Positions 5,441-9,031 of a stretch of 9,031 nucleotides of DNA are shown here, one piece after another. Source of the stretch: UBA5177 sp002413265. Its GTDB lineage: Bacteria > Chloroflexota > UBA5177. Position 1 is the stretch's first letter; every line of letters begins with the position of its first letter. The notes beneath the pieces were generated by a model. It was not told the DNA's origin and did not search any database. It saw only the letters and a program-made list of their open reading frames with translations. The position numbers and the translations under genes are program-made. The stretch spans positions 1 through 9,031 of the forward strand of contig DAIORV010000093.1 in NCBI GenBank assembly GCA_036752825.1, written 5' to 3'.

Positions 5441-6943
5441 ATGGGCCGATGCCATTTACCGGGGGTACTCTTTGCGCTGCTCACAGCAGCCGCTGCCGGC
5501 GCAAATCCTGAATCGATCGTCAGCGCGCAAACTACTCCAGCAGTTTCCCCACCCCAGGATCTGAAGGTTTCGTCGGCGGGCATTCCATCCGTCGCGCGTG
5601 GTCAATGGATATCGAGCAACCACGTCAGCTTCTCTTTCCAGGTTCAAACCTCCGGGCAAGCCGTCACTCCTCAGATCGAGATGGAGCGGGAGAAACGGCC
5701 GCTCACCGGCCAGCCCACTCTCTCGGGCACACCGGTGAGTGTCTCTGGAACCGTGACCGTTGCATCTTCGCTCCTGAAGAACGGTAGGTACCACTGGGCA
5801 GCCCGCGTTACGTCCTCGGCCGGCTCGAGTCCCTGGGTGACTACCGGTTCCACCGGCAAGGATTTCGGTGTCGACACCAGGCCTCCCGCAGCCCCAGCGA
5901 TTACCTCTCCCACGAATCCCAAACAGAATCGGTCCTACAACAAATCGCACGTGGTGCTGGACTGGTCATCGCACGATAAGCCGTCTGGAGTCCTCGGATA
6001 CGCCTATTCAGTGGGACGAACGGCAAGCTCACCCTCGGGCTCCGCAAGTCCCACTGCCGCCGTGACGTTTGCGGCTCCGGCCGACGGCGTCTGGTATGCC
6101 AGCGTGAGGGCCGAGGACAAGGCCGGCAACTGGAGCCCGGTGAACAGCTTCCGGTTCCGCATCGATCGCCGCCCGCCGCGATTGGAGTGGCTCGGAACGC
6201 CACCTCGGAGCTTCAACCCATCTTCCGGCCCGCTTTCTCTGCATCTGGTGGTCGACAAAACTGCCTCCGTACGGATCTCCATCTATCGCGTCGGCAGCAA
6301 GCTGCCGGTTGCCTCAATGGCCTTCCCCAAGGTTCGACGCGACAAGGAAAAGACGGTGGTCTGGAGTGGAAAGAGTCCGACCGGGAAGTCCGAGCAGGCG
6401 GGAAATTACTTCGTAGTAGCTCGTGCTGTGGATCGCGCCGGCAACCAGGCGCGCAGCCATGTGGGACTTTTCACCATCGTTCGCCCTCCGGTGATAGCCG
6501 CCGTTCCGGGCGTCTCGTCCACATCGGCCGCCGGCAAGCGGATAGTCATCACCCTCTCGCGGCAGACACTCGACGCATATCAGGGTTCCCATGTCGTCCT
6601 GCACACCGTGGTGACGACGGGCAATCCCAGTCTCCCGACGCCTACAGGCTCGTACAGTATCCTCGCCAAGCAGAGCCCCTTTGAATTCATCTCGCCCTGG
6701 CCGGTCGGCTCGCCCTACTGGTACCCGCCCTCCTGGTCGCACCAGGCCATGCTGTTCCGATCGGGTGGCTACTACATCCACGACGCGCCGTGGCGCACCA
6801 CCTTTGGGCCAGGCACCGACGGGGCGGGCCAGCCGGGCACGAATTACGGAGGGACCCACGGCTGCGTCAACGTGCCATCCGCGGCCATGGTCGCCCTATG
6901 GGACTGGACGGCGATCGGCACGCCGGTCTACGTGGTTCCCTAG
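5441..6943 (+). CDS. exported multidomain L,D-transpeptidase (YkuD family)
   Basis: 500 aa. Start chosen for the GAGGGA site just upstream and the signal peptide (GVLFALLTAAAAGA, cleavage near residues 21-30). Residues 38-143 are a beta-rich module. Residues 150-243 are a fibronectin/Ig-like module with the pattern SGVLGYAYSV...DGVWYASVRAEDKAGNWSP. Residues 260-345 resemble a FlgD-type Ig module (GNYFVVARAVDRAGN). Residues 366-500 are the L,D-transpeptidase domain: IVITLSRQTLDAYQG at the start, H447, and the catalytic GGTHGCVNVP with H473 and C475. Known: such enzymes form 3-3 (L,D) cross-links in peptidoglycan or attach proteins to it, outside the membrane. The beta modules probably act as a spacer or wall-binding stalk. 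The catalytic domain is complete. Confidence 0.88.
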   Translation: MGRCHLPGVLFALLTAAAAGANPESIVSAQTTPAVSPPQDLKVSSAGIPSVARGQWISSNHVSFSFQVQTSGQAVTPQIEMEREKRPLTGQPTLSGTPVSVSGTVTVASSLLKNGRYHWAARVTSSAGSSPWVTTGSTGKDFGVDTRPPAAPAITSPTNPKQNRSYNKSHVVLDWSSHDKPSGVLGYAYSVGRTASSPSGSASPTAAVTFAAPADGVWYASVRAEDKAGNWSPVNSFRFRIDRRPPRLEWLGTPPRSFNPSSGPLSLHLVVDKTASVRISIYRVGSKLPVASMAFPKVRRDKEKTVVWSGKSPTGKSEQAGNYFVVARAVDRAGNQARSHVGLFTIVRPPVIAAVPGVSSTSAAGKRIVITLSRQTLDAYQGSHVVLHTVVTTGNPSLPTPTGSYSILAKQSPFEFISPWPVGSPYWYPPSWSHQAMLFRSGGYYIHDAPWRTTFGPGTDGAGQPGTNYGGTHGCVNVPSAAMVALWDWTAIGTPVYVVP

Positions 6944-6972
6944 CTACCTCAGCTCGGAGCGCAGAAACTGTC

Positions 6973-7072
6973 NNNNNNNNNNNNNNNNNNNNNNNNNNNN
7001 NNNNNNNNNNNNNNNNNNNNNNNNNNNNNNNNNNNNNNNNNNNNNNNNNNNNNNNNNNNNNNNNNNNNNNNN
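6973..7072. other. assembly gap (100 N) inside or before a histidine kinase gene
   Basis: 100 N, bordered on the left by sequence 29 bp after the L,D-transpeptidase stop and on the right by the tail of a sensor kinase. A kinase gene needs far more than 100 bp, so the gap length is a placeholder and more than about 0.8 kb is probably missing. No duplication flanks this gap. Confidence 0.8.
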
Positions 7073-7144
7073 AAAGGCGAGGGAAGCACGTTCACCGTGC
7101 GCTTGCCCATGCATCTTGTGGCTGCACCGTCGTCTGGAAGCTAG
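7073..7144 (+). CDS. sensor histidine kinase, C-terminal 23 codons only
   Basis: Seen: directly after the gap the plus strand reads KGEGSTFTVRLPMHLVAAPS and ends at TAG 7142-7144. Known: G-x-G-S-x-F-x-x-x-L-P is the standard end of the HATPase_c (ATP-binding) domain of two-component sensor kinases. Inferred: the rest of the kinase, and perhaps its response regulator, lies in the unsequenced gap. The fragment is too short to place in a subfamily. Confidence 0.75.
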   Translation, partial: KGEGSTFTVRLPMHLVAAPSSGS

Positions 7145-7177
7145 CAGGAGTCATTCTCTCGACCAGGAGCACTGAAA

Positions 7178-7210
7178 AGGCAGACGCCGCAGCTCGTACG
7201 GCGCCTGCCT
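7178..7210 (-). terminator. hairpin terminator for the small secreted-protein gene
   Basis: Seen: AGGCAG-a-CGCCG pairs with CGGCG-c-CTGCCT around the 9-nt loop CAGCTCGTA (11 pairs, one mismatch). On the minus strand it is followed by TTTTC, as an intrinsic terminator would be. It lies about 90 nt after the stop of the minus-strand gene at 7301 and 33 nt after the kinase stop on the plus strand, so it may serve both convergent genes. The T-run is short. Confidence 0.6.
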
Positions 7211-7260
7211 CAACTATCGGTTTTCCTGCGAACCGGAGCTACTGGGTCAGGATGGTCCTA

Positions 7261-7293
7261 GTTTCCAGCACGCACCCCTGCTCGGCTGGAAAC
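7261..7293. repeat. perfect 9-bp stem-loop just after the small secreted-protein gene
   Basis: GTTTCCAGC (7261-7269) and GCTGGAAAC (7285-7293) are perfect complements around a 15-nt loop, 7 nt beyond the stop codon at 7301. No T-run on either strand. Probably a 3' mRNA-stabilising or processing hairpin paired with the terminator at 7178-7210. Confidence 0.5.
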
Positions 7294-7300
7294 ACGAGTC

Positions 7301-7786
7301 CTAACCGCAGGTCAAGGTGGGCTTGTCCCAGGACACGGTCACGCCTGTCGGCGTCACCAGAAAGTGCGCCACGTCATGCTGGGTAATGACCGATCCATCC
7401 GTGCCGACTACACGAATGCTGGACGTGGACGTGCTGTTGCTACTCTGCTGGTTGAGATTGAAGTTCCCCCAAAAGGTCGCGTGGCCGCTGTAGCTCGGTT
7501 GAGCGGAGTCGTCGGGGACGAACGAAACACTTCCCGTCTGGGTAAAGGTCGCCCACGTCTCACCGCTGGTCTGCGTGGTGACGTGGAAGACGGAGTTGTA
7601 CGTCTGGGTCAGTGTGCCGGGCACGCCCGTGCATGGATTGGCACCGGGAAAGACGTCGGTCTGATTGTGGATGCTCTGCGTGTACGACACGGTGCCGGCA
7701 CCGGCCGCGTACACGTGCGAGGTTCCGAGAGGCAGCAGGACCATCATGCCGGCCGCCAGGGCGATCGCGAAAAGCTTGTTCTTCAT
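7301..7786 (-). CDS. small secreted beta-rich protein of unknown function
   Basis: 161 aa with a clear signal peptide: MKNKLFAIALAAGMMVLLPL, cleavage likely after SHVYA (residue 27). The mature part is Thr/Ser/Gln-rich and beta-stranded, with only two cysteines, C52 (NPCTGVPG) and C160 (TLTCG), which may form a disulfide tying the two ends together. Conserved-looking elements are NPCTG.PGTLT.TYN..FH (50-68), SYSGHATFWGNFN (98-110) and VSWDKPTLTCG at the end. I recall similar unnamed secreted proteins from soil bacteria but know no function. A GGAAGGA stretch about 13 nt before the ATG is the only ribosome binding site, at long spacing. Two hairpins follow the gene (7261-7293, 7178-7210). Confidence 0.72.
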   Translation of the reverse strand: MKNKLFAIALAAGMMVLLPLGTSHVYAAGAGTVSYTQSIHNQTDVFPGANPCTGVPGTLTQTYNSVFHVTTQTSGETWATFTQTGSVSFVPDDSAQPSYSGHATFWGNFNLNQQSSNSTSTSSIRVVGTDGSVITQHDVAHFLVTPTGVTVSWDKPTLTCG

Positions 7787-7970
7787 CGTCGTTTTCTGAT
7801 CCTTCCTTGTCTTGTCCGTGTTGCAGTGAATGTCCGCGTGCTCTTCCCGTAATGTCTTGCTGCGCGCCCTCCTTCGTTGCCTGCTCGCTGCTTGGTCGGC
7901 CCCACCGGCTCGACGAAGCAGATGCTAGACCTCGAGGCTTAGCGACCTCTTAGCGGGCGGCAGAAAAGAG

Positions 7971-7988
7971 ATACGTAGATATACGTAT
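7971..7988. promoter_or_regulatory. paired ATACGTA motif in intergenic region
   Basis: Seen: ATACGTA-GAT-ATACGTAT. Two copies of the palindromic core TACGTA lie 10 bp apart, about one helical turn. It lies in the 248-bp spacer between two minus-strand genes (7786 and 8035) and could be an operator or part of an AT-rich promoter for the downstream secreted-protein gene. The rest of 7787-8034 holds no gene I can support. Confidence 0.25.
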
Positions 7989-8034
7989 GCGCGACGCGGG
8001 GCGCGGACCCCAGGGCAAAAGGGAAGGGTGGACG

Positions 8035-8415
8035 CTACTCCACGATCTTCCAGTAGGAGTCTTTTCGGACGACCTTGTCGTCTCTAAACTCCCAAAGATC
8101 ACACCCATAGACGTCTATGGGGCGTCCACTAACCGTCGTGCCGCTCAGCCGCCATTCCGACACGCCTCGGTTCCCGGCGACGAAATGCCTGTCCTCGTCG
8201 TAGCGAACATCGGGGATGCCGGCAAAGCGACTCGCCAGGCCTTCGCGAACCTGGGCTTTACCCATGAGGCGACGGCCCCAAGGGTCGGTTCCGCGCGGCA
8301 TGTCGAAGCTGCAGTCGTCGGTGAAGAAGCCCATAATCGCGTCCAGGTCGTGGCGATTGAAGGCGTCGAGTATTTCCTCGAGAATGCCTACCGTGACTTC
8401 AGCTTCGCCCGGCAT
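8035..8415 (-). CDS. SnoaL-like / NTF2-like family protein
   Basis: 126 aa from the ATG at 8413-8415, preceded by GGACGGAAAG. The frame is open further upstream, but that part overlaps the GYD gene and is not family-like. Seen: an N-terminal helix, ILEEILDAFNRHDLDAIMGFF (about 10-30), then TDDCSFDMPRG, a GKAQVREGLASRFAGIPDVR segment (about 52-71), and C-terminal strands VSEWRLSGTTVSGRPIDVYG and CDLWEFRDDKVVRKDSYWK. Known: this is the SnoaL_2/nuclear transport factor 2 fold, a cone-shaped alpha+beta barrel in cytoplasmic proteins with varied roles (polyketide cyclases, isomerases, binding proteins). The substrate cannot be told. It follows the GYD gene by 76 nt on the same strand, probably one transcript. 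Confidence 0.82.
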   Translation of the reverse strand: MPGEAEVTVGILEEILDAFNRHDLDAIMGFFTDDCSFDMPRGTDPWGRRLMGKAQVREGLASRFAGIPDVRYDEDRHFVAGNRGVSEWRLSGTTVSGRPIDVYGCDLWEFRDDKVVRKDSYWKIVE

Positions 8416-8491
8416 ACTTTCCGTCCAAGCTGAGAATGGATCTGCCGATGGCAACAAAAGCACGGGAGCGCAGCCATCCGGCGTGCGTGGT

Positions 8492-8785
8492 TCAGCCCAA
8501 CTTCTGAATGATCGCCTTGGTCTCCTCTGGAGTGAAAGCTCGAAGTGTCTCGGTGTGCGTGTTTCCGCGGCCCGCAACGCCCAGGACCTGGGCGGCCATG
8601 GTCTCATCGTCAGGAGCCTCGACAACGACCACGATGTCGTAGGCGCCTTGGGTCATGTACCAACCGACGCGCTTCAGGCCAATTTTCTCACCCGCAACGC
8701 GATTCAGCTCCATTTGTTGTGGCAGGTCGCGGATGTTCTTGGCTCCCTGATCCGTGAGTTTGGCCAGAACTATGTATGTCGGCAT
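8492..8785 (-). CDS. GYD-domain protein
   Basis: 97 aa, the normal length. Start ATG at 8783-8785 with AAGGAGACGGCTG directly upstream, a good ribosome binding site. Seen: MPTYIVLAKLTDQGAKNIRD at the start, a GWYMTQGAYDIVVVVEAPDD core (about 41-60) with the GxYD signature, and GNTHTETLRAFTPEE near the end. Known: GYD proteins form a small dimeric alpha/beta-barrel-like (ferredoxin-type) fold and are widespread in soil bacteria; their function is not established. It is the first of a probable two-gene unit with the SnoaL-like gene. Confidence 0.87.
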   Translation of the reverse strand: MPTYIVLAKLTDQGAKNIRDLPQQMELNRVAGEKIGLKRVGWYMTQGAYDIVVVVEAPDDETMAAQVLGVAGRGNTHTETLRAFTPEETKAIIQKLG

Positions 8786-8932
8786 CAGCCGTCTCCTTCT
8801 TTCCGCCGCTTGGCTCTCGCTCCCGTGTCTCCAGGATAGCGAAGCCCGACGTGCCGCATGCGACTAGAGACGGCCCAATATCCATTGAGGCACGACTCTT
8901 CTCAATCCGGGTCTACGGGAACGAAGGTTAGC

Positions 8933-8986
8933 GTAGAACAATGTCTGGAGCTTCCCCATGCTCGGGGCTCTAAAGAGCTGTTCTAC
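8933..8986. repeat. 54-nt nested inverted repeat (possible structured RNA or operator)
   Basis: Seen: GTAGAACA (8933-8940) and TGTTCTAC (8979-8986) are perfect complements. Inside are two alternative small stems: GAGC-TTCCCC against GGGG-CTC (8948-8970) and GCTC-TAAA-GAGC (8967-8978). They share bases 8967-8970 and so exclude each other. There is no T-run. It lies upstream of the GYD gene (by about 150 bp) and before whatever gene follows the window; the last bases, AAGGAG, resemble a ribosome binding site. Nothing else in 8786-9031 can be supported as a gene. Confidence 0.45.
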
Positions 8987-9031
8987 ACGTCGTAAAGTGG
9001 CATCCTAAGGTGACAGGACTCGGACAAGGAG

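Noticed and set aside
8416..8625. Upstream extension of the SnoaL-like protein to 196 aa
   Set aside because: It overlaps the GYD coding sequence. The extra residues are Arg/Pro-rich and the shorter start has a ribosome binding site.

Overview
The window is a scaffold piece of a high-GC bacterial genome, probably assembled from a metagenome or a draft, because it contains two runs of exactly 100 N. The lineage is not certain. Three traits fit a soil Chloroflexota-type or related Terrabacteria genome: a secreted protein with a Thr/Pro/Ser linker, an L,D-transpeptidase with stacked beta domains, and a GYD plus SnoaL-like gene pair. No rRNA, tRNA or CRISPR array was seen.

Left part (1-1236, minus strand): the first 71 codons of an MFS sugar-type transporter run off the left edge. 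Upstream of it on the same strand is a gene for a secreted protein with a TIG-like domain, a Pro/Thr linker and an unrecognised C-terminal domain. A divergent intergenic region follows, with a strong 13-bp-stem hairpin.

Centre left (1493-4614, plus strand): a complete lutA-lutB-lutC operon for oxidation of L-lactate to pyruvate. lutA and lutB overlap by 4 nt (GTGA). The lutA leader is unusual. The unit 'ribosome binding site + ATG + first ~10 codons' occurs three times in degenerate tandem copies. Three short ORFs form an unbroken stop/start chain (TGATG, TGATG, ATGA) into lutA. A 22-codon ORF links lutB and lutC in a similar way.

Centre (4615-5440): no intact gene. It holds an internally deleted, frameshifted relic of a REP-associated tyrosine transposase (RAYT, IS200-like Y1 family). 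The relic is flanked by inverted copies of a 32-bp REP-like sequence, with one more copy downstream. A 100-N gap lies inside and is bordered by an exact 55-nt duplication, which looks like an assembly overlap rather than biology.

Right part: an exported multidomain L,D-transpeptidase (5441-6943), then a second 100-N gap that hides most of a sensor histidine kinase, of which only the last 23 codons remain. Three minus-strand genes follow: a small secreted beta-rich protein with two 3' hairpins, a SnoaL/NTF2-like protein and a GYD-domain protein. A 54-nt nested inverted repeat lies near the right edge.

No clearly new enzymatic system was found. The most notable signals are the triplicated translation-start leader of lutA and the minimal RAYT/REP element.
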